NCBI RefSeq assembly: GCF_002217755.1
Contig: NZ_BCFL01000036.1
Coordinates: 51,906-115,905 of the forward strand
Length of the DNA stretch: 64,000 nt
Source: Streptomyces hyaluromycini
Lineage (GTDB): Bacteria > Actinomycetota > Actinomycetes > Streptomycetales > Streptomycetaceae
Reading direction: 5' to 3'
In this document: piece after piece, positions 27,447 through 35,877 of the stretch
Numbering within the stretch: position 1 is the first letter of the stretch
Layout: every line of letters starts with the position of its first letter
The notes under the pieces: generated by a model
What the model was told of the DNA's origin: nothing
The model's input: only the letters and a program-made list of their open reading frames with translations
The model's database searches: none
Program-made: the position numbers and the translations under genes

Positions 27447-29417
27447 TCATCCCCCCGACACGACCAGTGCGTAGCCTTGTTGTGCGAACACGAAGCTTCC
27501 TCGAAGCGTGATCTTCCAAGAACCCGTGGACGGGTTGTCGACGATGACCATCTGGACGTTGTTGGCGAAGTCCTGGGGGCCGGTTCCGCCCGCGTTGGAA
27601 ACACCTTTGGCGGGATCGATGTCATTCCCCAGGTACTTGACACCCAGCGCATCCTCGACTTCCAGCCGGATGACGTTCCGCCACGTCTGTGTGGAACCCT
27701 CGAACGCGGGGATGTCCGTCCACACGAGCGTGATCTTGAGCGGCTCGGTTCTGGCGTCGACGGAATAGCGGTACGTGGCACTCGTCTGCGGCAACAGCCC
27801 GGCACTGTGCCGTACGTCCTTCACGAACAGACGGCGGGAGGAGGGCGGATCCTTCTCGAAGAAGAGCGTGCGATCGAGCTGGATCAGCCCCCAGCCCTCG
27901 GTGTTGGACGGATAGCCGGCGATGCCCGTCATGTTGACTGTCGAGTTGAGCAGCACCGCCTTGATCAGGGCGCCGGACGGATTGACGCTGCGATCTGGTT
28001 CCTTCCTCCCGTTGGGGTACCACCCCTCCGTGAAGTACTGGCGCACGAGCGTGGCCGCGGCAGCGGCGTTCGGTGTCGCCCAGCTCGTGGCGGCAAGCGT
28101 GGGGTTCTTCTTCGGGAGGCCGGTGTCGCAGTACACGCCGGGTGGGGTCCTCGGGTTCAGGAGGGCGGACTGGATGCCGTTGCCCACCGCCATGAGATCG
28201 GGTTTGCGCCGGCCGTCCGTGGTCGGCCCGTTCTTTCCGCTGCCGAAGGTCATGTGGTCGGGAAAGGCCTGAGCGGCGGCGACACACAGCACGTTTTTCG
28301 CGATTCCCGGCGCGCCGTTGCCCGAGCCCCGGTCGGCCGTGTTCGACGCCGCGCCGATAATCAGGTGTTCCTCGTTCTTGAAGCTGAAACTGTCCGCGTC
28401 GACCGCGTCGGCGTTGTAGGTCGTGACCAGACCGGACCAGCTGTTGCTGTGGATGAAGGCCCCCGCCTTCTTCCCTCTGTCGAGAAGCTCCACATATTTG
28501 CGATTTATCGGTGCGAACAGATCGCCCATGCTGTTGCAGACGATCCTCGCCTCGTACGCACCACCCCGGTTCGCGTGAAGGGTGCTCGTCTTGCCGTCGG
28601 CGCTGCGTTGGTCGCCGACAGCGATGCCGGCGACGAACATGAAGTGGTCGTGCGCCCCGATGTCGTTCTGGTCGAACATGCCGAGTACCTTGCGGTGGTC
28701 CTCATTCGCCTTGGACTCTTTGGGATCATTGAAGAAGCAGTGGTTCAGGTCGAGATGGCCCTTGTCGATGAGTCCGAGGATCTGGCCCTCGCCGTGCAGC
28801 CCGCGCCGCCAGATCGTGTCGTCGGCCGGACCGCCGGTCCGTCCCGACTGGAACACCTCGGCCGAGGGGACGTCGGTCACATCGCGTTCCGGCTCCGGCT
28901 CGACGAACACCACCTCGTCGAGGGCCGCGACCTGCGGCAGTACGGCCCGGTCGTCGAGGGCGAACGAGGCGTACTGCTCGCTGCCGAGCGGCCGGCCGTC
29001 GCTGAGTACGACATCGCGTGCACCCAGCGCGCTCAATGCCGCGCCGACGGCGGTCAGGTCCGCGTCGGCGAACAGGGTCGCGATCAGGTCGAGCGACGTG
29101 CCGGTGGCGGGGAGCCAGGACGCGAGTTTCAGCGCCGGGTCGAGCGCGACGACCGAGCGCACCAGGAAATCGGCACGAATCCTCGCGACGGTCGCGTCGT
29201 CGAGCCGCTCGAGAAACGCCAGGTTCGGGATGAACCGGTCGAGCTTCAAGCCGTACGCGGCCTTCAGACGGTCGGCGTCGGGCCCGTTGAGGGAGGCCGC
29301 GAACTGGACGACCATCGGCTTCCTGGCCGACGCGAGGGCTTCGGCTGCCGCCGGTACCTCGATGGGGTCGAACGGCTCTTCGCCGATCATGAGCCGGAAG
29401 TCCTGTGGCTGAGTCAC
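27447..29417 (-). CDS. Subtilisin-like (S8) peptidase, copy 2
   Basis: 656 residues, paralogue of copy 1 along its whole length. Same N-terminal signature (DFRLMIGEEPFDPIEVP), then an I9-like double region ending VVFVEPEPE. The catalytic set looks complete: Asp ~218 in GLIDKGHLDLNH, His ~258 in HDHFMFVAGIAVG, and Ser ~445 in ATSWATPNAAAA. The HFMFVAG replaces the usual HGTHVAG. C-terminal beta domain ends FVFAQQGYALVVSGG. No signal peptide, unlike most S8 enzymes. The GTG start overlaps the stop of the upstream chimera gene (GTGA). Confidence 0.87.
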   Translation of the reverse strand: MTQPQDFRLMIGEEPFDPIEVPAAAEALASARKPMVVQFAASLNGPDADRLKAAYGLKLDRFIPNLAFLERLDDATVARIRADFLVRSVVALDPALKLASWLPATGTSLDLIATLFADADLTAVGAALSALGARDVVLSDGRPLGSEQYASFALDDRAVLPQVAALDEVVFVEPEPERDVTDVPSAEVFQSGRTGGPADDTIWRRGLHGEGQILGLIDKGHLDLNHCFFNDPKESKANEDHRKVLGMFDQNDIGAHDHFMFVAGIAVGDQRSADGKTSTLHANRGGAYEARIVCNSMGDLFAPINRKYVELLDRGKKAGAFIHSNSWSGLVTTYNADAVDADSFSFKNEEHLIIGAASNTADRGSGNGAPGIAKNVLCVAAAQAFPDHMTFGSGKNGPTTDGRRKPDLMAVGNGIQSALLNPRTPPGVYCDTGLPKKNPTLAATSWATPNAAAAATLVRQYFTEGWYPNGRKEPDRSVNPSGALIKAVLLNSTVNMTGIAGYPSNTEGWGLIQLDRTLFFEKDPPSSRRLFVKDVRHSAGLLPQTSATYRYSVDARTEPLKITLVWTDIPAFEGSTQTWRNVIRLEVEDALGVKYLGNDIDPAKGVSNAGGTGPQDFANNVQMVIVDNPSTGSWKITLRGSFVFAQQGYALVVSGG

Positions 29418-30400
29418 GGTATGAGCACCTCTCCGATTCGTGCAGGCGTGGCGGCGCGGGGACTTCCGGCCGCCGTGCCGGTGGCCGCGACGCCGGCGGC
29501 GACCAGGACGCGGCCGTCGTGCAGCCGCGTTGCCGCGCGGCCGGGTCGGGCGGTGTCCCTCGCCGGACCCGGCCGCCACGATCCGGCGGCCGGATCGAAA
29601 GTCTTCGTCGAGGCGAGCGCGTCCGTGGCGGAGCGTCCGCAGGTGACGATGACGCGGCCGTCGGCGGGCCTCGTCGTGGTGTGCTGCCGCCGGGAGGTGC
29701 CCAGTGGCGGGCCGGCCGCCCACGCGTCGGCGGTGGGGTCGGACAGGGCGGTCGCGGTGAGCGGCGCCCCAGCCGGATCGGTCCCGCTGACGAGGAGATT
29801 GTGACCGTTCGGAGGCACGCCGAGGACGGCGATGTTGCCGGGGATCTCGATGATGACGCCGAGCGGGATACAGATCTGGGTCGGTGTGCCCCAGCCGATC
29901 TTGGCCATGGGCCCGATGAGGAAGGTGCCTTGTTCGGGTGGGAAGAACCGGGCGAGGTCGGAGGGGATCCGGGGTGCGTTGGCGATGACGTCTTTCGGGA
30001 AGGTGACGGACTCGATCGCTCCGGCGCGCACGCCTTCGACGAGGGCGGCCAGGTTCATGCCTCGGTTCAGCCCGACCAGGCCACCGACCCGGAGTTCGAG
30101 GAAGAACGGAAGACCGCCGCAGCCTCCCGGGCGATCGGCCCGGACGGAGAGCCGGGGCTCGGTGAACCCGCTCGGGTCCACCGGTGCGAGAGGCCGCCTC
30201 AGGCCGTGCCCGCCGACCAGTGGAGTCGCGCAGACCTCCGTGCCGCGCCGGTCGGAGCCGTAGCCGAATACGACCGTCTCGTCGACGACGGTGACCTCGG
30301 TGGACGGCGTGGAGCAGTCCGGCCTCACGGTCGCCTCCGGGGCCGCGTCGCCCAGGGGTTCGATGGTCCGGGCGGTCATTGTCTGCATCCGTGCCTGCAT
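29414..30400 (-). CDS. Deleted chimera of the DUF6603-Kelch protein
   Basis: 328 residues. Residues ~1-105 are unique (VVDETVVFGYGSDRRGTEVC and a Pro/Arg-rich tract). Residues ~105-195 copy the DUF6603 block GGLVGLNRGMNLAALVEGV to IPGNIAVLGV. This jumps straight into Kelch repeats equal to the first blades of the large paralogue (ADGRVIVTCGRSATDALAST), and ends IGEVLIP like the paralogue's GTGEVLIP. About 500 DUF residues and four blades are missing. The frame is open and coupled to the S8 gene, so it may still be made. Starts at 30400 or 30379 are both possible; direct repeats of GCATCCGTGCCT lie at the start. Confidence 0.7.
   Translation of the reverse strand: MQARMQTMTARTIEPLGDAAPEATVRPDCSTPSTEVTVVDETVVFGYGSDRRGTEVCATPLVGGHGLRRPLAPVDPSGFTEPRLSVRADRPGGCGGLPFFLELRVGGLVGLNRGMNLAALVEGVRAGAIESVTFPKDVIANAPRIPSDLARFFPPEQGTFLIGPMAKIGWGTPTQICIPLGVIIEIPGNIAVLGVPPNGHNLLVSGTDPAGAPLTATALSDPTADAWAAGPPLGTSRRQHTTTRPADGRVIVTCGRSATDALASTKTFDPAAGSWRPGPARDTARPGRAATRLHDGRVLVAAGVAATGTAAGSPRAATPARIGEVLIP
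29816..30088. repeat. 273-bp repeat, copy in the chimera gene
   Basis: Partner of 23437-23709, same strand. Both ends of the match are sharp: past 30088 the chimera turns to unrelated sequence, and before 29816 it joins the Kelch part. This marks the deletion junctions. Confidence 0.85.
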
Positions 30401-31215
30401 CCGTGCTTTCGCATGCCGTCGACGGTGCAGGGCCCGCCGTCACCACACCGTCAGGGCCGCGTCACCGGGCCCGACCTGCGACCGTTCCCGTCTTCCCGCC
30501 GGACCGCCATGCACGGTGAGCTGCACCAACGGTGACGGTCCGCTGAGCGGAACGGGTCGAGACAGGGGGCAACATGGAACGCACGATGGCTACCGGTGGT
30601 CGGCAGATCGGACAGATGCCGACGCCGGCGGGGGTTCCACCGGACGCGGCGTCCAGCGTTGCGTGGCGAGGAACGGTGCGGATCGTCGTTCCGAGCACTG
30701 GTACCGGTTCACGGCTCTGCCGTTCACCCTCGTCGCGATACTGCTGTCACTTCACGCCGCAGCCGATGCCCCCTCGGGCCGACGGCGCGGGTCGACGGCA
30801 GGCGTCTGGCCGGGAGCCACCCCTCCCGCTTCCGGCCAGGCGGAGCATGTCGGCCGTCCGTGTGCCGGCGGTCTCACTGCCGATGCGTCCGCCGCGCAGC
30901 GTCACCGCTGCCGCGGACCGGCTCGGGCTCGGCCTGGCCATGGGTCCGATGCCCGCCACTCGATTCGGACAGCTCGTCCACCCGCTGGTGCTCGCCGTGT
31001 GGTTTCGCCAAGCGGGTGGGCGCCGGAACACAGCCCCCGCACGCCACGCTGAACCAAGCGCGGAGAAACGAGGAGTTGCACAAGCCGTCATGCGTGCAGC
31101 GGTTGCGCTCATCAAGGTGCAGGTCCTTGCTGTAGATCTGGGGGATCTGATCCACAGATCATGAGGGCGGAGCCGGTCGCATGGTCAGTGGTGATGGGGG
31201 AGACGCTATGTCCAC
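30401..31215. other. Region upstream of the giant cluster, no clear gene
   Basis: Must contain the cluster promoter, but I cannot fix one. A plus-strand ATG at 30574 has GGGGGCAAC upstream and opens ~196 codons, yet its product is compositionally random. Another plus frame contains HWYRFTALPFTLVAILLSLH near 30700, which could be a membrane helix of a lost sensor kinase. I see no tRNA or clear operator. Confidence 0.35.
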
Positions 31216-31542
31216 TCACACGTCGTCCATGTTCGCCGGGCCTGCGACACATGTCCCCGCCTCGTCCACCACGTAGATGATGTCTCGGGTGCCGACTTCG
31301 CCGTCTGCTTTGGCGGGCTCGGGGTCGACGACGGGGCAGACCGACTCCACTCCCCGGACGACCCCCCTGTACGTCACAGGCCAGGTACCGCCGCCCTCGT
31401 CCGACGTTCGGTCGGAGCCGCCCTCGACCGTGAGACCGCGCTCTCCGCATGACGGACAGCCGAGCACGCGAGCACTCCAGGCCGACTCGTTGATGGCGGT
31501 GATGCCCAGTGCCGCCAGGAGCGTGGTACGTGGTCGTTTCAG
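31216..31542 (-). pseudogene. 5'-less remnant of a small zinc-ribbon-like protein
   Basis: About 105 codons reading LLAALGITAINESAWSARVL then GCPSCGERGLTV, and later RDIIYVVDEAGTCVAGPANM, stop at 31218-31216. Residue composition is protein-like with a CPSC knuckle, but I find no ATG or GTG with a ribosome site before the frame dissolves into the shadow of the glucanase gene. Possibly a truncated hypothetical protein. Bases 31543-31848 hold only the glucanase upstream region. Confidence 0.4.
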
Positions 31543-31848
31543 GCTCCGACGGGACAGGGTGTGGTGCCTGTCCGGTCTCAAAGGTCCCACGCTTCGGACT
31601 CCCGGACGTGGACGGTCGGCAGCGCCGCAGCGTGAGCGCGGCTTTCCGTGGAACGAGATCCAAACGCAAGTAATCGACAACTGATTGCAGGATCTGTATC
31701 GATCAATGGAAAGAAGTGCCCGCTGTCTTGTCCGGCCGTCCTGTCGCGCCCTAATGTCCCGGTACGCAGCGGCACGGCCCGTTCCCGTCGTGCTGCCGCG
31801 CACCGAGCTGCCCTCGGTGACCTCCGCTCCCAGAGAAACGAGAATCCG

Positions 31849-33921
31849 ATGGCGCGGTACACCGACCACGTTGCTGCGGAGCGGCTGAGAGGCCGTGCGC
31901 GAAGACCGGCTCGGACCCTGGTGGCGCTGACCGCGGTCACCGCCGGACTCGTGCTCGGCCTCGGCGCTCCGGCCCCGGCGTCGTCGTGGCACACCGGCCG
32001 TGCGGGCTTCCCGACGGTGACCCGGGCCGGGCTCGACCCCGCCCTTGTCGCGGGGCGGGGCGCCGCGGTGGACTTCGACGAACAGGAGGCGGAGAACGCG
32101 GCGACGGACGGCACCGTCATCGGCCCCGACCGCACCGCCTACACGCTGCCCTCGGAGGCATCCGGCCGCACGGCGGTGCGCCTGAAGCCGGGCCAGTACG
32201 TCGAGTTCACCCTGCCGCGCGCGGCCAACGCTCTCACCGTGCGGTACAGCATCCCCGACGCTCCCGCAGGCGGCGGCATCACCGCACCCCTCGATGTCTC
32301 CGTGGACGGCCGGCACCGCACCACGATGACCCTCACCTCGCAGTACTCCTGGCTCTACAACCAGTACCCGTTCAGCAACGACCCCCAGGGCGACCTGCTG
32401 CACCCCGACTGGTGGATCACCGAATGCGGTTGCGTTCCCGCCGCCACCACCCCGGCGCCCACCATCGACAAGCCGTTCAGGCCGAGCCACTTCTACGACG
32501 AGCAGAGACTGCTGCTCGGCAAGCGGTACGCGGCCGGTGACACCGTCCGCCTCACCGCGCCCAGAAACAGCACGGCCGCCTGGACCGTCATCGACCTGCT
32601 CGACACGCAACTCGTCGGCGCGCCCCACGTCGAGACGCATGCCGCGAACGTCATCGCCTTCGGAGCCGACCCCACCGGCCGGCGTGACGCGGGCGACGCC
32701 TTCGACCGGGCCATCGCCTACGCCAAGAAGCGGCACCTCAAGGTGTACCTGCCGCCGGGCACGTACCAGGTGAACCGCCACATCATCGTGGATGACGTGA
32801 CGATCGCCGGGGCCGGCAGCTGGTACACGATCGTCAAGGGACACCAGGTCACCCTCGCCACCCCCGCCCCCGACGGCTCGGTCCACACCGGGGTGGGCTT
32901 CTACGGCAAGGACGCCGCGGACGGCGGCAGCCACGACGTCCACCTGTCGGGCTTCGCCGTCGAGGGCGACGTACGTGAACGCATCGACACCGACCAGGTC
33001 AACGCCCTCGGCGGAGCGCTCAGCGACTCGACGATCGACGGCCTCTACCTCCACCACACCAAGGTCGGTATGTGGTTCGACGGCCCGATGGCCCGTCTGC
33101 GAGTCACCCGCACCCAGATCGCCGACCAGATCGCCGACGGCCTCAACTTCCATACCGGTGTGACAGATTCGAGTGTCTCCGACACCTTTGTCCGCAACAC
33201 CGGCGACGACGGTCTGGCCATGTGGTCGGAGAAGACGGGCGACGCGCGCAACGTCTTCGCCCACAACACCGTGCAGACCCCGGTCCTCGCCAACGGCATC
33301 GCCCTGTACGGCGGCACCGACAACACCGTCACCGGCAACCTCATAGCCGACCCGATCAGAGAGGGCAGCGCCATCCAGGTCGGCTCCCGGTTCGGCGCGC
33401 AGCCGTTCACCGGACATCTGGAGATCTCGGACAACACCACAGTGCGTTCAGGGCCGTTCGAGCTCAACTGGAAGATCGGCCTGGGAGCCATCTGGTTCTA
33501 CGCCCTGGAAAGGGACATCGACGCCGACATCCAGGTCACCGGCGACCACTTCCTCGACAACACCTACAACGCGATCATGCTGGTCTCCGACTTCCCGGTG
33601 AAGGACAAGTACGCGATCCGAGGCGTCCGTTTCAAGGACATCCGCGTGGACGGCACCGGTACCTCCGTGCTCAGCGCCCGCTCCGCCGGATCGGCGTCCT
33701 TCGAGAACGTGGACGCCCGCAACGTCGGCGCGGTCGGCATCAACAACTGCGGATCCTTCAACTTCCCCGCCTCCGGCTCCGAGTTCACGGTGAACGACCT
33801 CGGCGGCAACGACGGCGGCGGCACGACCGGCCCCTGGCTGGCATCCTGGGAACTGCCGAACACCATCACCTGCGACGACCGACCCCCGGTGTCCCCGCCG
33901 CCGGCCCCGGCACCGTGGTGA
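31849..33921 (+). CDS. Secreted GH87-type alpha-glucanase (mycodextranase/alpha-1,3-glucanase)
   Basis: 690 residues. Residues ~18-45 form a signal peptide (TLVALTAVTAGLVLGLGAPAPAS). Then comes a CBM-like beta domain (AVRLKPGQYVEFTLPRAANA), and from ~265 a right-handed beta-helix typical of GH87: FGADPTGRRDAGDAFDRAIA, VYLPPGTYQVNRHI, and IADGLNFHTGVTDSSVSDTF. Likely catalytic Asp residues by family analogy are D430 (ADGLNFH) and D453/D454 (NTGDDGLAMWS). The enzymes cut alpha-1,3 (or mixed) glucans of fungal walls outside the cell. Short for the family, with no extra CBMs. A hairpin follows. Confidence 0.85.
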   Translation: MARYTDHVAAERLRGRARRPARTLVALTAVTAGLVLGLGAPAPASSWHTGRAGFPTVTRAGLDPALVAGRGAAVDFDEQEAENAATDGTVIGPDRTAYTLPSEASGRTAVRLKPGQYVEFTLPRAANALTVRYSIPDAPAGGGITAPLDVSVDGRHRTTMTLTSQYSWLYNQYPFSNDPQGDLLHPDWWITECGCVPAATTPAPTIDKPFRPSHFYDEQRLLLGKRYAAGDTVRLTAPRNSTAAWTVIDLLDTQLVGAPHVETHAANVIAFGADPTGRRDAGDAFDRAIAYAKKRHLKVYLPPGTYQVNRHIIVDDVTIAGAGSWYTIVKGHQVTLATPAPDGSVHTGVGFYGKDAADGGSHDVHLSGFAVEGDVRERIDTDQVNALGGALSDSTIDGLYLHHTKVGMWFDGPMARLRVTRTQIADQIADGLNFHTGVTDSSVSDTFVRNTGDDGLAMWSEKTGDARNVFAHNTVQTPVLANGIALYGGTDNTVTGNLIADPIREGSAIQVGSRFGAQPFTGHLEISDNTTVRSGPFELNWKIGLGAIWFYALERDIDADIQVTGDHFLDNTYNAIMLVSDFPVKDKYAIRGVRFKDIRVDGTGTSVLSARSAGSASFENVDARNVGAVGINNCGSFNFPASGSEFTVNDLGGNDGGGTTGPWLASWELPNTITCDDRPPVSPPPAPAPW

Positions 33922-33965
33922 GGTAGGACGACGGGCGAAGCAGCCACGCCGTCGCAGGGGCGGGC

Positions 33966-33994
33966 GGGCCGTCTCCACCGGTGGGAGGCGGCCC
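33966..33994. terminator. Hairpin after the glucanase gene
   Basis: GGGCCGTCTCC (33966-33976) pairs with GGAGGCGGCCC (33984-33994), 11 bp with one G-U pair and a 7-nt loop, 45 bp past the stop codon. Likely terminator. Confidence 0.6.
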
Positions 33995-34541
33995 GCGCGC
34001 CCAGTGGCCCTCCGAGACGACCGACGGGGGGACAAGCCGCGCGGACGAGGCCGTCCTCGCGTCCACGGGAGGGCTCGGGCATCAGGGTCGTCACCGCCTC
34101 GTGCCTGCTGCTTGTGGGCGCGCTTGTGTCGGGCGCCGACGTGGGCTCCACCAGGCTGAGCCCGGCCGCCTCATGGAGGAGACGATCGAGCTCTTCGTCG
34201 CCGCAGGGGCGCTCTCGCGCCGAGGTTCTCGCGGCCGTGTTCGCCGCGGCCCGGCGGTGTCGGACGACCCAGCCCCCACACTCGTCGCCCTCCTCGTCAT
34301 CCGTGACCTGGGCGCCGCGTACGGGAGGCCGGAGGGGGCGTGTCCATCGTGCGGCAACGACGTCTGCCCGGACGCGGACATCGGCCTGGTGCCGGGCGTC
34401 GGCCAATGCTTCCCGTGCCAAAGCCACCGCGCCCGTCTCGAACACGAGGGACCGACAGCCATGGCACCCGCGCCCGACGGGTCCTGTTCCTTGAGCGCCT
34501 TGGCCTCACTCCTGAAGATCCGGGCTGCCTTCCGCATTGGA
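33995..34541. other. Intergenic stretch without a supportable gene
   Basis: Long open frames exist on both strands but none has a ribosome site plus family resemblance. The least random is on the minus strand near 34330-34445 (FETGAVALAREALADARHQA). I see nothing certain. Confidence 0.3.
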
Positions 34542-34557
34542 TCTACAGTGCTGTAGA
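34542..34557. promoter_or_regulatory. 16-bp palindrome, BlaI/CopY-type operator candidate
   Basis: TCTACAGTGCTGTAGA: 7-bp perfect arms around TG, in a locally AT-richer spot. Palindromes with TACA...TGTA cores are typical of BlaI/MecI/CopY-family repressors. No such regulator is in the window; the site may be left from a lost regulator/peptidase pair (inference). Confidence 0.5.
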
Positions 34558-34604
34558 AGTTTCCCTGGAAGGCGATCACTGGACAAGCCTGCCTTCCGGC
34601 CGGG

Positions 34605-35402
34605 TTGGCCGGGAACGTCGTACGAGCCGAGGGGCAGAGACAGCAGGATCCCGGAGCAGCATGGCCGGCCGAGCACGGCTGCCTGGCCGTGTTCACCGCC
34701 GAGATCCTCCTGCGCCTGGGCGCGCACGCCGACCGCCCCCGGGACTTCCTCAGGGACCCGTGGAACCTCTTCGACCTCGCCGTGGTCCTGTGCGCCTTCC
34801 TGCCGCTCGTCCGCGAGAACACCACCGTGCTGCGCCTGCTACGGCTGGCCCGGGTACTGCGCACCGCCCGCTTCCTGCCGCAGCTGCGGATCGTGCTGAC
34901 CGCCGTCGCCCGCAGTCTGCCCGGCACGCTGAGCTTCCTGCTGGTGGGCGCCCTGCTGCTGTACGTGTACGCCATGGTCGGCTGGGTCTTCTTCGGCCGT
35001 CACGACCCCGAGCACTACGGCTCCATCGGCCGCGCGGTCCTGACCCTCTTCCTCCTCATGACCCTCGACGGCATAGGCGACGCGGTCCACTCCGGCCTGG
35101 AGGTCTCCCGCTGGAGCCTCGCCTACTACGCCTCCTACGTCCTGATCGCCTCCTTCGTCCTCGTCAACGTCCTCATCGGTGTCGTCATCACGTCCCTCGA
35201 CGAGGCCCGGCAGATGGAGCAGGAGGAGGCGACGGAAGAGCCGCCGTACCCGGCCCCCGGGCTCGAAGACCGACGCCTGCTGATCACCCGCAGCACCGCG
35301 GCCCGCCAGGCCCTGGACGACCTTGAACGCGATCTCCTGCAGAGTGCGGCAGCGGACGGCTCACCGGACATCGGGGCCGCGCCGGCCGCGTTTCGATCAT
35401 GA
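34605..35402 (+). CDS. Voltage-gated ion channel, N-terminally truncated
   Basis: Contains the second half of a bacterial voltage-gated channel. Seen: end of S2 (LAVFTAEILLRLGAHADRPR), S3 (DFLRDPWNLFDLAVVLCAFL), S4 with spaced Arg (TTVLRLLRLARVLRTARF), S5, a pore loop LFLLMTLDGIGDAVHSG and S6 (YYASYVLIASFVLVNVLIGV), then a charged cytoplasmic helix. S1 and most of S2 are missing, and the first ~25 residues (MAGNVVRAEGQRQQ...) look unrelated, so the gene is probably broken at its 5' side. The TLDGIGD filter differs from the TLESW of sodium channels and the TVGYG of potassium channels. Confidence 0.65.
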   Translation: MAGNVVRAEGQRQQDPGAAWPAEHGCLAVFTAEILLRLGAHADRPRDFLRDPWNLFDLAVVLCAFLPLVRENTTVLRLLRLARVLRTARFLPQLRIVLTAVARSLPGTLSFLLVGALLLYVYAMVGWVFFGRHDPEHYGSIGRAVLTLFLLMTLDGIGDAVHSGLEVSRWSLAYYASYVLIASFVLVNVLIGVVITSLDEARQMEQEEATEEPPYPAPGLEDRRLLITRSTAARQALDDLERDLLQSAAADGSPDIGAAPAAFRS

Positions 35403-35612
35403 CCCCCCTGCCCGGGCATCCGGCCGGTCCCGGTCGATGGCTGCTCCGCGGGCAAGGGCGACGGTGGTAGGAGGGGGCAAGGTGCTCGGCGAGCGCGGTC
35501 TGGAGCCGGTCGTCCTCACGACGGTGACCCGAGTCCGGCCCGGGGACCTTGTGAGTGCCGGACCGCGGGCGGGGTGCTGGACCGCCCGCTCCGGCCTCCC
35601 GCTTCACCCGCA

Positions 35613-35629
35613 GGCACCTACTAGGTACC
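35613..35629. promoter_or_regulatory. Operator-like palindrome of the toxin-antitoxin pair
   Basis: GGCACCTACTAGGTACC, with a perfect ACCTA-C-TAGGT core (35616-35626), ends 8 bp before the antitoxin ATG. Ribbon-helix-helix antitoxins autoregulate through such short palindromes (inference). Confidence 0.55.
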
Positions 35630-35637
35630 ATCGCTCT

Positions 35638-35877
35638 ATGCCATCGCTGAACGTGTCCTTCACCGACGAGGAACTCGAAGGCGTGCGGGCCGCGGCCGCC
35701 GCCGAGGGCAAGAGCCTCAAGCAGTACCTGCACGACCTCGGAATCCGCGAGATGCAGCGCAAGCAGTTCGTCGCCGGTGCGACCGAATGGGCCGAGCGGC
35801 TGCGTGGCGAGTTCGACGAGGCCTTCCCTGACGAAGTGCCGCCCGCCGAGCGCGGCACCGGGGCTGCTGCCGCCTGA
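35638..35877 (+). CDS. Ribbon-helix-helix antitoxin
   Basis: 79 residues. N-terminal MPSLNVSFTDEELEGVRAAA is the beta strand plus helix of an RHH/Arc-like DNA-binding fold, followed by EGKSLKQYLHDLGI. The acidic C-terminal half (ERLRGEFDEAFPDEVPPAER) would bind the toxin. The stop overlaps the toxin start (ATGA at 35875-35879 region), so the pair is translationally coupled. A palindrome lies just upstream. Typical antitoxin of actinomycete Fic/Doc-annotated pairs. Confidence 0.8.
   Translation: MPSLNVSFTDEELEGVRAAAAAEGKSLKQYLHDLGIREMQRKQFVAGATEWAERLRGEFDEAFPDEVPPAERGTGAAAA

Noticed and set aside
9510..30400. Phage tail or contractile-injection system
   Set aside because: No sheath, tube, baseplate spike or AAA+ ATPase signature is visible; large size alone is not enough.
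30574..31164. 196-codon gene with a ribosome-like site upstream
   Set aside because: Product is compositionally random (Arg/Pro/Ser/Ala) with no recognisable block, and other frames are equally open.
31216..33417. Minus-strand 733-codon frame across the glucanase
   Set aside because: Antisense shadow of the GH87 gene; only its last ~105 codons outside that gene look protein-like and are listed separately.
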